A stretch of 64,000 nucleotides of DNA from SZUA-545 sp050297855. Lineage in GTDB: Bacteria > Campylobacterota > Campylobacteria > Campylobacterales > SZUA-545. Positions 33,370 through 42,849 of this stretch are shown in pieces. Within the stretch, counting starts at the first letter, position 1. Each line of letters begins with the position of its first letter. The stretch lies in contig JBNKTC010000004.1 in the NCBI GenBank assembly GCA_050297855.1, positions 1 through 64,000 on the forward strand. The letters run 5' to 3'. The position numbers and the translations under genes were made by a program. Below the pieces are notes generated by a model. It had not been told where the DNA came from and did no database searches. It saw only the letters and a list, made by a program, of their open reading frames with translations.

Positions 33370-34851
33370 ATGAGATTTGCAAATAAAACCGTACTTTTGG
33401 CTGCCTTGACCTCTTTGCTTGCTGCGGCGACGCTGGAGGAGCGGGTCGGGGAGCTTGAAGAGCGTCTGAGATATTACGACGAGATGGAGGAGATCGTTGA
33501 CAGGATCGAGAAGAAGTCGTTCCAGGACCGGCTGAACCTCACCTCTGAACTCCGTTTCCGTATGGACCGGTTTAACTACCGCCTGGACAAGCTGACGACG
33601 GACCGGGAGAAGGCCGGTCTGCCCGAAGTGGACCGTGACAATGTGGAGAACGACCCCTTTGAAAAGAACTACGAACCCCACTATTCTGTGATGCTACGCC
33701 TCAATATGACGGCTGAACTGGAAGAGAATGCGAAGTTCTTCGCCCGCCTCGTTGGTTCTCGAAGCAGCCAGAATAACGAGCGTTTATGTATCCTCAGCCG
33801 GAAGATCACTGCCGAGCCGGAGAACAAGAACATGGCGTTTGATTTCGACCGCGCCTACTTTGACCTGAAATTCCTGGACAGGGATGCCGGGAAGTACTAT
33901 CTCAGCGCCGGGATCCTTCCTACATCGGGCGGCAGCAGCTCCAATATCATCGAAAACGTACCGCGCAAATCGATGTTTCCCAGCCTTATCTTCGATTCCA
34001 ACGTCATGGGGGCGATCCTGACGGCTGATATCTCAAAACCGCTGGGCATAGAGAAGAGCTTCGTACGGGCGATCGGCGGGAAGGCTTTCACCCTCAACCC
34101 CGGCCAGTTTTACTACCAGTGCAACCGTGAGACGATCCAGAATATGGATGTCGCAGGGCTCTTTTTTGAGACCCGGTTTCCCGAAATGGGTGAGAATATC
34201 CTCTATCTGGGGGCCAACCGCGCGGGGAATATCAAAGCCACGCCCTATCTCGGTTCCTCTTCCGCAAACGTCGATATCAAGACCCTCGACCCCCTCGGCG
34301 ATATCACCAACTACGGTGCCGGGTTCGAGGTCCTGAGGCTTGCGTCGGTGTGGGACCTCTTTTTCCACTATGCCGTCTCCCATCCGGAAGGGAACGGAAA
34401 CCGCCTGGATGCCTTTGTCGGGAACAGGGCACCCGTAGACAGTGACTTGGACGGGGATTATGATTCGATCCAGAACAGTAACGGCGATCCCGCCTATACC
34501 AACGCCTCCTATGCCGGGGGCGAGCTGCTGGATGAAGACGGGTACGCTTTCCATACCGGTTTCCGCTACGCGCTGTGCAACTGCCTCAAATGGGGAGCGG
34601 AGTACAACCGCGGCAGCAAATACTGGTGGAGCGCGACCCAGGGGAGCGAAGACGTTTTTAACAAGCTGGCGACCCGCGGAGATGCGTTTGAGACCTATAT
34701 CAACTACCACTACGAACGGGCGATCAATTTCCGGGTCGGTTATCTCCGTATCCATGAAGCATATACGGGATCGGGATGGCACTTTGGCGAACCGGCGGAA
34801 AAATCCGGCGAGCAGAATAACTACTACATGATCGTCAGTACAAGGTTTTAG
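33370..34851 (+). CDS. DUF3373 family outer-membrane porin
   Basis: 493-residue exported protein. Signal peptide MRFANKTVLLAALTSLLAAA (about 1-20), a short coiled coil (LEERVGELEERLRYYDEMEEIVDRI, about 22-46), then a beta-barrel of the DUF3373 family common in Campylobacterota, ending in Phe (YYMIVSTRF). An acidic DSDLDGDYDSIQNSNGD loop near residue 360 may bind calcium. Function unknown; these proteins are treated as porins. It sits between the small cytochrome and the histidine kinase. Confidence 0.82.
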   Translation: MRFANKTVLLAALTSLLAAATLEERVGELEERLRYYDEMEEIVDRIEKKSFQDRLNLTSELRFRMDRFNYRLDKLTTDREKAGLPEVDRDNVENDPFEKNYEPHYSVMLRLNMTAELEENAKFFARLVGSRSSQNNERLCILSRKITAEPENKNMAFDFDRAYFDLKFLDRDAGKYYLSAGILPTSGGSSSNIIENVPRKSMFPSLIFDSNVMGAILTADISKPLGIEKSFVRAIGGKAFTLNPGQFYYQCNRETIQNMDVAGLFFETRFPEMGENILYLGANRAGNIKATPYLGSSSANVDIKTLDPLGDITNYGAGFEVLRLASVWDLFFHYAVSHPEGNGNRLDAFVGNRAPVDSDLDGDYDSIQNSNGDPAYTNASYAGGELLDEDGYAFHTGFRYALCNCLKWGAEYNRGSKYWWSATQGSEDVFNKLATRGDAFETYINYHYERAINFRVGYLRIHEAYTGSGWHFGEPAEKSGEQNNYYMIVSTRF

Positions 34852-34853
34852 GG

Positions 34854-36437
34854 GTGAAGCTTAGTTTCTGGACGATCCGGAAAAAGATCGGGGCGATCCT
34901 GGCCATCAGTGTGGTCGCCGTGTCGATCCTCTCGTTGATCGATTACATCTCTTTCAGCAAGTTTACCGACCGTTACGAACAGCTGACAAAGGTGGAGATC
35001 CGCCAGCTTGTCGCCGTGGACGATATCAAGTCGGATATCTTCAAGATCCAGAGCCTGATCATGACGGAGTCGACGTATGCCTACTTCTCCAGCCGGGAAC
35101 TGGATTTGGGGGAGACTGCAAAACTTAACGAAAAGATCGTCAAAAACCTCGACGCGATGCTGCTGCTGGCCCAGAAACACCGCGACGGCGAACTGGGACG
35201 GATCGTACAGAACCTGCAGATGCGCTATGGCAGCTTCTACCGGATGTGTGTCGCCACCAACCAGGTGTATGAGACGGGGGATAAAGAGTATATCGCGGTC
35301 TTTGTAAAGGGGCTCAACGACGTCTCAACCAAGATGTACCAGGAGCTTACCCAGCTGCACGATTTTGCCCATGTGAAACTGGGACGGGAGACCGAGCGCC
35401 TGAGCAGCCATATCGAGACCAACCGGAACATGACGATCCTGATCACCGTTTTCGGTATTATCGCGATGATCGTTGCGACCCTCTATGTCTCGGGTCTCAT
35501 TATCAAGTCCCTCGACGGGCTGATCTTCGCATCCAAGCACCTGGTGGAAGGGGATTACGACCTGGGCCGGCGGCTGCCGGTGATCACCAAGGACGAAGTG
35601 GGGGTCGTGACCGACAACTTCAACAGCTTTATGACGATGGTCGAGCGGATGGACCGCCAGATCAAGAACCACGCCCGTCAGCTTGAAGATAAGGTGCGCC
35701 TGGAGGTTGAGAAAAACCGTGAGAAAGACCAGTTGATGATCCGCCAGTCGCGCAATGCGGCCATGGGGGAGATGATGGGTAATATCGCCCACCAGTGGCG
35801 CCAGCCGATCAACGCATTGGGGCTGATCCTCCAGGACCTGCGTGATGCCCAGCACCATGGGGAGCTGGATGAAGAATACCTAAACAGAGCCAGTGCCAAC
35901 GGGATGAAGATCATCGAGAACATGTCCAAGACGATCGACGATTTCCGGGACTTTTTCCGTCCCAACAAGGAGATGAACCTTTTTAGTGTCAAAGAAGTCT
36001 GTGAAGACGCACTGAACATTATCGGCGGCAGCCTTCGTCACAACACGATCCGTGTGATCACGGAGTTTGAGGATGACGGGATGGTAGAGGGGTTCTCCAA
36101 CGAATTCTCCCAGGTCGTGCTCAATATCCTCAGCAATGCCCAGTACGAGCTGGAAAAGCGCAAACACGTCCAGGAGCGCGAGATCCGTCTATCCCTCACC
36201 CGGAGCCACGGGATCGTCGAGCTGGCCATCGGGGACAATGCCGGCGGGATCGAAGAGACGCTGCTCGGGAAGATCTTTGACCCCTACTTTACGACCAAGG
36301 AGCAGGGTGACGGAACGGGGATCGGACTCTATATGTCCAAGATGATCATCGAGAAGAACATGGACGGAAAACTCTATGCCCGGAATATCGGTTCCGGGGC
36401 CGAGTTTGTCATTACGATGCAGGAAGCTCGCGCGTAA
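34854..36437 (+). CDS. membrane sensor histidine kinase
   Basis: 527-residue kinase. Membrane helix 1 at about 14-31, a periplasmic helical-bundle domain (about 32-190), membrane helix 2 at about 193-217, a HAMP region (about 218-270), a coiled coil, the phospho-acceptor box GNIAHQWRQPINALGL (His near 313), N-box VVLNILSNAQYEL, G1 GDNAGGIEE, F/G2 GKIFDPYFTTKEQGDGTGIGLYMSKMI. Start GTG 34854 comes 2 bp after the porin stop. No response regulator is adjacent, so it is an orphan. Its 3' end overlaps the convergent malic-enzyme gene by 26 bp. Confidence 0.9.
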   Translation: MKLSFWTIRKKIGAILAISVVAVSILSLIDYISFSKFTDRYEQLTKVEIRQLVAVDDIKSDIFKIQSLIMTESTYAYFSSRELDLGETAKLNEKIVKNLDAMLLLAQKHRDGELGRIVQNLQMRYGSFYRMCVATNQVYETGDKEYIAVFVKGLNDVSTKMYQELTQLHDFAHVKLGRETERLSSHIETNRNMTILITVFGIIAMIVATLYVSGLIIKSLDGLIFASKHLVEGDYDLGRRLPVITKDEVGVVTDNFNSFMTMVERMDRQIKNHARQLEDKVRLEVEKNREKDQLMIRQSRNAAMGEMMGNIAHQWRQPINALGLILQDLRDAQHHGELDEEYLNRASANGMKIIENMSKTIDDFRDFFRPNKEMNLFSVKEVCEDALNIIGGSLRHNTIRVITEFEDDGMVEGFSNEFSQVVLNILSNAQYELEKRKHVQEREIRLSLTRSHGIVELAIGDNAGGIEETLLGKIFDPYFTTKEQGDGTGIGLYMSKMIIEKNMDGKLYARNIGSGAEFVITMQEARA

Positions 36438-37710
36438 CGCACTGAAGGCGTGTCTCCAGGCGTTTGGAGAGGCAGGCGACGTAGTTGTCTAGATCAAGGC
36501 TTTTGAGACGGGAGACACCCGTATCCACGGCCGCCTGGGCCACTGCCGGGGCGACGGTCGTGATGAGTCTGGGGTCGAACGGGGTCGGGAGAATATACTC
36601 CTTTGAGAAGGAGAGTTCCCGACCGTAGACGGCCTGGATATCTTTGGGAACCGGCTCCCTCGCCAGGGCGGCCAGGGCTTTGGCCGCAGCGATCTTCATC
36701 GCTTCGTTGATCGCCGTGCTGCGGACATCCAGTGCCCCCCGGAAGATAAAGGGAAAGCCCAGGACGTTATTGATCTGGTTGGGGAAGTCACTGCGGCCGG
36801 TTGCCATGATGGCGTCGTTTCGGACCTCGGCTACGATATCCGGCATGATCTCCGGGACCGGGTTGGCCATGGCGAAGATGATCGGGTTTTCGGCCATGGT
36901 GGCGACCATCTCCTCACTGAGCGCTCCCGCTTTGGAGACACCCAAAAAGAGATCGGCCCCGTTGACGGCTTCGGCCAGGGTCGTATGGGGGGTATCGACG
37001 GCGAAGAGTGCTTTCTGGGGATTGAGATCGCTCCGTGCTGTCCGGATCACCCCTTTGGAGTCGCACATCAGGATGTTCTGCACACCCAGGCTCTTGATGA
37101 ACTTCCCGCAGGCGATGGCCGCGGCGCCCGCCCCGTTGATAACGACGCGGAGGGTCTTGATATCCTTGCCCGCCAGTTCCACGGCGTTGAGCATGGCGGC
37201 ACCGGCTACGATCGCCGTCCCGTGCTGGTCATCGTGCATGACCGGGATATCGGTGTTTTGTTTCAGGCGCTCTTCGATGGCAAAACATTCGGGGGCCTTG
37301 ATGTCTTCCAGGTTGATCCCGCCGAAGGTCTTGGCGATCGCCTCTACGACCTGGCAGAACTTTTCCGGGTCTTTCTCATCCACTTCGATATCGAAGGCGT
37401 CCACATCGGCAAACTCCTTGAAGAGGACGCTTTTGCCCTCCATGACCGGCTTGCCGGCCAACGCCCCGATGTCCCCAAGGCCCAAAACGGCCGTGGAGTT
37501 GGTGATGACCGCAACCAGGTTTCCTTTGGCCGTGTAGTCGTAGGCCAGGTCGTTGTCCTGTTCGATCGCTTTGCAGGGGTGGGCGACGCCGGGCGTATAG
37601 GCGGTGGCCAGGTCCCGCTGGGTCTTGAACGGTTTGCTGTTGGCCATGGCGATCTTCCCGGGAGTGGGATGCTTGTGGTATTCTAATGCTTCTTCTTTTG
37701 TTATGTTCAT
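36412..37710 (-). CDS. maeB: malic enzyme (malate dehydrogenase, decarboxylating)
   Basis: 432-residue malic enzyme converting malate to pyruvate and CO2 with NAD(P)+. Blocks: AYTPGVAHPCKAI, VITNSTAVLGLGDIGALAGKPVMEGK, the metal-binding VMHDDQHGTAIV, the nucleotide-binding VINGAGAAAIACGKF, FAMANPVPEIMPD and RSDFPNQINNVLGFPFIFRGALD. It lacks the C-terminal phosphotransacetylase-like domain of E. coli MaeB, as do many bacterial forms. Stand-alone and leftward; a strong hairpin lies 61 bp upstream. Confidence 0.93.
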   Translation of the reverse strand: MNITKEEALEYHKHPTPGKIAMANSKPFKTQRDLATAYTPGVAHPCKAIEQDNDLAYDYTAKGNLVAVITNSTAVLGLGDIGALAGKPVMEGKSVLFKEFADVDAFDIEVDEKDPEKFCQVVEAIAKTFGGINLEDIKAPECFAIEERLKQNTDIPVMHDDQHGTAIVAGAAMLNAVELAGKDIKTLRVVINGAGAAAIACGKFIKSLGVQNILMCDSKGVIRTARSDLNPQKALFAVDTPHTTLAEAVNGADLFLGVSKAGALSEEMVATMAENPIIFAMANPVPEIMPDIVAEVRNDAIMATGRSDFPNQINNVLGFPFIFRGALDVRSTAINEAMKIAAAKALAALAREPVPKDIQAVYGRELSFSKEYILPTPFDPRLITTVAPAVAQAAVDTGVSRLKSLDLDNYVACLSKRLETRLQCVTRELPAS

Positions 37711-37770
37711 ATTTTTCTCTCATTTTTTAATGCAATACTTAACCCTTTGATGATAGAAAAAAAACCTTTA

Positions 37771-37793
37771 ATCCTTCCTCGCCGGGGAAGGAT
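37771..37793. other. hairpin upstream of the malic-enzyme gene
   Basis: ATCCTTCC (37771-37778) pairs with GGAAGGAT (37786-37793), loop 7 nt. On the minus strand it is followed, after TAAAGG, by eight T residues, a terminator-like order inside the possible leader of the malic-enzyme mRNA. It lies between divergent genes, so termination of another gene is not its obvious role. Confidence 0.4.
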
Positions 37794-37881
37794 CGGGATA
37801 AGCGGCGGTACGGCGGCGCGTATAAGATTTTTATAGGTGGCCGTGTGATAGAATCAATGGATTTAAAAGAGGTATACCTAA

Positions 37882-38142
37882 ATGACAGATGATATTTTCG
37901 GATTTGACCAAACGCCTGAAGACAAGTTCTACGAAATCCTCTGTACGATGAATAAAAACGTCGTCAGAAACGAGCTTCACGAACTCTTTAAACGGATGGC
38001 GATTTTGGAAGAGATGGTGGACGAGGAGGAGCTGGAGAAAAAGGTCCGGACCTTCGAGCACACCAACCCGCAGCAGATGGAGCAGATGATGCAAAACCTC
38101 TACCTGCACGTTACGGCGAATATGATCGGACAGCATGAATAA
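37882..38142 (+). CDS. DUF2018 family protein
   Basis: 86-residue acidic helical protein of DUF2018, a family restricted to Campylobacterota; function unknown. It begins MTDDIFGFDQTPEDKFYEIL and ends in a helix, QQMEQMMQNLYLHVTANMIG. TAGAAT at 37849-37854 may be its -10. It is first in a co-oriented run to hemC whose order I recall from C. jejuni. Its stop overlaps the next start by 8 bp. Confidence 0.85.
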   Translation: MTDDIFGFDQTPEDKFYEILCTMNKNVVRNELHELFKRMAILEEMVDEEELEKKVRTFEHTNPQQMEQMMQNLYLHVTANMIGQHE

Positions 38143-38533
38143 AGCCTGGCTTGTCTGGCTTTTTCTGATTTTTCAACAAATTCATGCAATACCCGAAGGG
38201 TATTACGCCAAAGAAGAGCGGTTCAGTTTGACAAAGGACGAGTTTGCCATCTACGACGTGGATGACAAACCCCTCTATTTCCGCTGGACCCTTTTTATCA
38301 ACCGGGGGATCGTCATGCACTACGCCTACGACGGTTTTCCCTACCAGAACGTTTTGTACAAAGACTATAAACGGAACGCCTTTAAGATACCCCTTAAACA
38401 GCGTCCCGACGATCATATGGAAGCCCCCTACCTGATGGTGGTGTTCGAGGGGATGCAGGAGGGCAATGAAGCAGCCGACTTCGCCGTCTACGTCTATGAT
38501 CCATTCGGCGCAATCAAGGTGAATAGGAAATAA
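38135..38533 (+). CDS. exported protein of unknown function
   Basis: 132-residue protein with a signal peptide (MNKAWLVWLFLIFQQIHA, cleavage after about 18) and no cysteines in the mature part. The remainder is rich in Tyr, Phe and Asp (EGYYAKEERFSLTKDEFAIYDVDDKPLYFRW). It overlaps DUF2018 by 8 bp and ends 2 bp before the polyprenyl synthase gene. A gene of this size sits in the same place in Campylobacter, which suggests a conserved but unassigned role. Confidence 0.65.
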   Translation: MNKAWLVWLFLIFQQIHAIPEGYYAKEERFSLTKDEFAIYDVDDKPLYFRWTLFINRGIVMHYAYDGFPYQNVLYKDYKRNAFKIPLKQRPDDHMEAPYLMVVFEGMQEGNEAADFAVYVYDPFGAIKVNRK

Positions 38534-38535
38534 CG

Positions 38536-39429
38536 TTGGAGCTAACGAAAGTAGAAGAAACGATTGAGAAGTTTGTCGCGGACCTGGAGAGTCCCCATGT
38601 GACAAAGATGTACAGCCAGCTTCCCAAGGGGAAGATGCTGCGGGCCAAACTGGTCAAGATGATCGCGGGCAACCACAAGGAGAGCGATCTGGTCGCGGCG
38701 GTGATCGAGACGATCCATCTCTCCAGCCTCCTGCATGATGACGTGATCGACGAGGCGGAGACCAGACGGGGCCATGCCTCCATCAACGCCCTCTATTCGG
38801 ATAAACACGCCGTTATGCTGGGGGATATCTTCTACTCCAAGGCCTTTTTCGAGCTGGTCAGCCTTGACCGCGAGATCGCCCGTTCCATCTCCTCGGCCGT
38901 TACGAAACTCTCCCTTGGCGAACTGCTGGACGTGGAGCTGGCGAACGGCTTTAACGAAGACGTGGAAGCCTACTACAACATGATCTACCTCAAGACCGCT
39001 TCCCTGATCGAGACGACGACCCACTGTGCGGCCCTGCTTGCCGGGCAGGACGACGCAGCATACAAGACTTTCGGGCGCAACCTGGGCCTTGCCTACCAGA
39101 TCATCGACGATATCCTCGACGTGACCCAGGATGCGAAGACGCTCGGAAAGCCAGCCTTCAACGACTATGTCGAGGGGAAGACGACGCTGCCTTTTATCAT
39201 CATGCACGAAAAACTCGACGATGCGGGCAGGGAGAAACTGAGAAGCCTCTTTAAAAAAGCGCTGAGCACGGATGAAGAGGCGTGGCTGCGCGAGAAACTC
39301 GACGCCACGGGTGCGGTCGAGCTTGCCAAGGCCAAAGCGATGGAGCTGGCCGAAGAGGCAAAGGAAAAAGTGGCGGGCAATCCGCTGCTGACGGGCCTGA
39401 TCGATACGATGATCGTGAGGAGTTTTTAG
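38536..39429 (+). CDS. ispB: polyprenyl diphosphate synthase (quinone side chain)
   Basis: 297-residue trans-isoprenyl diphosphate synthase. First Asp-rich motif in LLHDDVIDEAETRRG (about 61-75), second in YQIIDDILDVTQD (about 188-200), and the KTTLPFI block. Start is TTG 38536, 2 bp after the previous stop, with AGGAAATAACG before it. Its neighbours hemA and hemC and the phylum's use of menaquinone point to the long side chain of menaquinone; chain length cannot be read from sequence. The last base overlaps the hemA GTG. Confidence 0.88.
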   Translation: MELTKVEETIEKFVADLESPHVTKMYSQLPKGKMLRAKLVKMIAGNHKESDLVAAVIETIHLSSLLHDDVIDEAETRRGHASINALYSDKHAVMLGDIFYSKAFFELVSLDREIARSISSAVTKLSLGELLDVELANGFNEDVEAYYNMIYLKTASLIETTTHCAALLAGQDDAAYKTFGRNLGLAYQIIDDILDVTQDAKTLGKPAFNDYVEGKTTLPFIIMHEKLDDAGREKLRSLFKKALSTDEEAWLREKLDATGAVELAKAKAMELAEEAKEKVAGNPLLTGLIDTMIVRSF

Positions 39430-40724
39430 TGCACTACCTACTCGTCAGCCTCTCACACAAAAACAGTGACATCGTTATTCGCGAGAAGTTCTCCTTCGAT
39501 AAAAAGACCCAGCTCGCGATGCTGGAAAAACTGACCGGCTACCCCTGTGTGAACGAAGCGGTGGTGATCTCCACCTGCAACCGCCTTGAGGTGGTGATCA
39601 ACTCCACCAACACCTCCGAGTCTATTATGCGGATCTTTGAGACCCTGAGCGATTTCAGCGGCGTGGACAAAAACGAGCTGGAGGGGCGCGCCGACATCTT
39701 CGAAGACGAAGGGGCGGTCAAGCACATCTTCAGTGTCGCAGGAGCGCTGGAGAGTATCGTCGTGGGTGAGAACCAGATCATCGGACAGCTGCGCGACAGC
39801 TACAACCAGGCAAATGAAGCGGGTTACTGCCAGACCAAACTCTCCCGCCTCTTTACCTATGCCTTCAAGTGTGCCGCGGAGATCAAATCGGTCACCGATA
39901 TCGGCAAAAACCCCGTCTCCGTCGCCAGTGCTGCCGTGGCCCAGGCCAAGGAGTCTCTGGGCGGAAATATGGGCGGGTTCAGCGCCGTCGTCTTCGGTAC
40001 GGGGGAGATGAGTATCCTGACGACCAAACACCTGGTCAACAACGATGTCAATGTCATCCTGGTCGGCCGCGATGTGGAGAAGACGATCCAGATCGCCAGC
40101 GAGATCTCCGAGCGGATCATCGTCGCCCCCTATGCCGAGATCGGCAACCTGATCAATTCCCACCGTATTTTCTTTACAGCCACTTCCGCCCCCCATGCCG
40201 TGATCACCAACGACATGGTCCGGGAGAAGGAGTTCAAACGCTACTGGTTCGACCTGGCGGTCCCGCGGGATATCGACATCAAAAAGAGCGATATGATCGA
40301 CATCTACACCGTCGACGATCTCAAAAGCGTCGTGGAGAAGAACATGAGCCTTCGCGAAGAGGAGGCTTCCAAGGCCTACAAGGTCGTCGGGGAGTATACG
40401 AGCAACTTCTTCAGCTGGCTTGATACCCTCTCGGTCGATCCGATCATCAAGGAGCTTCGCAAAAGCGCCCAGGCCGTGGCCAAGAGCGAACTGGAGAAAG
40501 CGGTGGCCAAGGGGTATCTTCCCCGGGAGTACCAGAAGAACGTGTCGCAGATCCTGCACAACGCTTTTAAAAACTTCCTCCACCATCCGACCGTTGCCAT
40601 CAAAGACGTTGCGGACAAACAGGAGGCCGACGATGTGATCAATATCGTCAAGCGGCTTTTCGATATCGAGCAGGACCGCCTGGTCCTCTCGCCAAAAAAC
40701 AGTAAAAACGAAGAGGATTTATGA
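39429..40724 (+). CDS. hemA: glutamyl-tRNA reductase
   Basis: 431-residue NADPH-dependent enzyme making glutamate-1-semialdehyde from glutamyl-tRNA, the first step of C5-pathway tetrapyrrole synthesis. Catalytic Cys is in VVISTCNRLEV (about 47-57); AGALESIVVGENQIIGQLRDSY follows; the NADPH domain has VFGTGEMSI, and the C-terminal dimerisation helix is Lys/Glu-rich. The start is GTG at 39429, overlapping the ispB TAG by one base, giving MHYLLVSLSHKNSDI like homologues. ATGA overlap with proS. Confidence 0.95.
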   Translation: MHYLLVSLSHKNSDIVIREKFSFDKKTQLAMLEKLTGYPCVNEAVVISTCNRLEVVINSTNTSESIMRIFETLSDFSGVDKNELEGRADIFEDEGAVKHIFSVAGALESIVVGENQIIGQLRDSYNQANEAGYCQTKLSRLFTYAFKCAAEIKSVTDIGKNPVSVASAAVAQAKESLGGNMGGFSAVVFGTGEMSILTTKHLVNNDVNVILVGRDVEKTIQIASEISERIIVAPYAEIGNLINSHRIFFTATSAPHAVITNDMVREKEFKRYWFDLAVPRDIDIKKSDMIDIYTVDDLKSVVEKNMSLREEEASKAYKVVGEYTSNFFSWLDTLSVDPIIKELRKSAQAVAKSELEKAVAKGYLPREYQKNVSQILHNAFKNFLHHPTVAIKDVADKQEADDVINIVKRLFDIEQDRLVLSPKNSKNEEDL

Positions 40725-42412
40725 GATTTTCCAACGCCTTTATCTTTACCGAGAAAGAGACGCCCAAAGAGGCGGTACTTCCTTCCCACATCTACCTGCT
40801 GCGCGCCGGTTTTATCACCCAGGTGGCCGCCGGTATCTACGATCTGATGCCCCTTGGCAAACGGGTCCTGGAGAACATCAAAAAGGTCGTCACCGAAGAG
40901 ATGGACGCCGCCGGGGCCCAGGAGGTGAGCCTGGGCTTTGTCACCCCGGTATCCCTTTGGGAAGAGAGCGGACGCTATGCCAAATACGGTAAAGAGCTGC
41001 TGCGCTTTAAAGACCGCCATACCAATGATTTCGTCCTGGGGCCGACCCACGAGGAGATGATGGTGGACCTGGTCCGGGGCCGGATCAAGAGTTACAAACA
41101 GCTTCCGCTGCACCTTTACCAGATCGGGCTGAAGTTCCGGGATGAAGCGAGGCCGCGTTTCGGCCTGATGCGCGGACGCGAATTTGTCATGAAAGACGGG
41201 TATAGTTTCCACGCGAGCAGTGAGGATATGAAACGTGAGTTCGATCTCATGGAGGCGACGTATAAAAAGATCTTTGCGCGCCTGGGGCTCGATTTCCGTG
41301 TCGTCGAAGCGGACAGCGGCGCCATCGGCGGAAGCGGCAGCAAGGAGTTTATGGTCCTGGCCGAGAGCGGTGAGGATACGATCGTCGTCTGTGACCGTTG
41401 CGAGTACGGGGCTAATATCGAAGCGGCCAAGCGTAAAAAACGGGAGTTTGCCGCATCCGCACCGATGGCCTATGAAGAGGTAGCGACCCCGGGACTGACA
41501 ACGATCGATGAGGTCGCCGGTGCGTTGGGCGTGGATGCGGACCGGATGGTCAAAGCCGTGGCCAAAAAAGCACTCTACGATGAACACGACGAGATCGTCA
41601 TCTTCTTTGTGCGGGGCGATGACGAACTGGAAGAGACCAAGGCGTGCAATGCTGTGGACGCCAATGAGCTGGTGGATGCGACGGAAGAGGAGCTGAAGTC
41701 CAAAGGGGTCGTCCCCGGCTTTATCGGGCCGTTCGAGCAGGAAGTCCGTATCGTGATCGATGCGGAGCTCAAGGGCGAAGCCAATATGGTCTGCGGTGCG
41801 AACAGGGTCGATTATCACACGACCGGTATTACGGTCGACTTCGCCGACGAGGTGTTTGACGATATCACCGCGGTCGCAGAAGGGGATACCTGCGTCACCT
41901 GTGGCGGGACGCTGCACCACACCAAAGGGATCGAAGTGGGGCATATCTTCCAGTTGGGGACCCGTTACTCCGAACCGCTGGGGGCTACGTTCCTCAACGA
42001 GCAGGGCAAAAGCGAACCGATGGTGATGGGGACGTACGGGATCGGCGTCAGCCGCCTGATCGCCGCCATCATCGAGCAGCACCATGATGAGAAAGGGTGC
42101 CTCTGGACCAAAGAGAGCGCACCCTACCTGGTGGACATCGTCACGGCCAATGGCAAGGACGAGACGCAGATGGCGTTGTCGGAAACACTCTACGGGCGCC
42201 TTACGGGCGAGGGGGTCGCCACCCTGTGGGACGACCGCAAAGAGCGGATCGGTTTCAAGATGAAAGATTACGAGCTGATCGGTCTGCCCTTTGCCATCAT
42301 CGTCGGAAAACAGGCGGGCGAAGGGATCGTGGAGTTTGTCGACCGCAGTACGCTTGAAAAGATCGAGATGCCGATGGACGAAGCGGTCGCGAAGGTATTG
42401 GCGGCGTTATGA
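40721..42412 (+). CDS. proS: prolyl-tRNA synthetase
   Basis: 563-residue class II synthetase of the bacterial long type. Motif 1 region EEMDAAGAQEVSLGFVTPVSLWEESGR, motif 2 FRDEARPRFGLMRGREFVMKDGYSFH, the editing (INS) domain between motifs 2 and 3 (about 230-390), motif 3 GTYGIGVSRLIAAIIEQHHDE, and a C-terminal anticodon-binding domain. It overlaps hemA (ATGA) and the next gene by 4 bp each, so translation of the whole run is coupled. Confidence 0.97.
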   Translation: MRFSNAFIFTEKETPKEAVLPSHIYLLRAGFITQVAAGIYDLMPLGKRVLENIKKVVTEEMDAAGAQEVSLGFVTPVSLWEESGRYAKYGKELLRFKDRHTNDFVLGPTHEEMMVDLVRGRIKSYKQLPLHLYQIGLKFRDEARPRFGLMRGREFVMKDGYSFHASSEDMKREFDLMEATYKKIFARLGLDFRVVEADSGAIGGSGSKEFMVLAESGEDTIVVCDRCEYGANIEAAKRKKREFAASAPMAYEEVATPGLTTIDEVAGALGVDADRMVKAVAKKALYDEHDEIVIFFVRGDDELEETKACNAVDANELVDATEEELKSKGVVPGFIGPFEQEVRIVIDAELKGEANMVCGANRVDYHTTGITVDFADEVFDDITAVAEGDTCVTCGGTLHHTKGIEVGHIFQLGTRYSEPLGATFLNEQGKSEPMVMGTYGIGVSRLIAAIIEQHHDEKGCLWTKESAPYLVDIVTANGKDETQMALSETLYGRLTGEGVATLWDDRKERIGFKMKDYELIGLPFAIIVGKQAGEGIVEFVDRSTLEKIEMPMDEAVAKVLAAL

Positions 42413-42849
42413 TCGTCTACCTGCTTGTCTATCTTTTCGCCGAAGTGATGGTCTCGACGGAGTTTGCCGCCCATTTTGGCGGAGTGCTCTTTTTCCTGGA
42501 GATCCTGGTCAGTTTTATGATCGGGGTCTTCGTCATGGTCAATTTCAAATACGCCATTGTCGAACAGCTGAACAACTTCGCGTTCGGCAAGATGGCGCCG
42601 GACGAGCTGATCTCGGTCGGGGCCTTTACACTGCTGGGTGCGATCTTCCTGATCGTGCCGGGCGTTCTCAGTGACATACTGGGACTTTTGATGCAGTTTG
42701 AGTGGTTTGCACTGCTGCTGAAAAAGATCTTTTTCCGGGCCGGTTTTCCGGTAGATAAAAACCAACAAAGGGGTAAAGATGATTACATCGACGTTGAAGT
42801 TATCGATGATGTTTCGAAGCATTCTGATTCTGACGCTCTTAAGCGTTAG
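42409..42849 (+). CDS. fxsA: FxsA family membrane protein
   Basis: 146-residue inner-membrane protein of the FxsA family (the E. coli member affects exclusion of phage T7). Predicted membrane helices near 1-18, 23-45 and 68-95, with the family block GAFTLLGAIFLIVPGVLSDILGLLM (about 70-94), then a cytoplasmic acidic tail. Starts inside the proS stop (ATGA). The tail overlaps the Dsb-like gene by 71 bp in another frame. Confidence 0.82.
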   Translation: MIVYLLVYLFAEVMVSTEFAAHFGGVLFFLEILVSFMIGVFVMVNFKYAIVEQLNNFAFGKMAPDELISVGAFTLLGAIFLIVPGVLSDILGLLMQFEWFALLLKKIFFRAGFPVDKNQQRGKDDYIDVEVIDDVSKHSDSDALKR

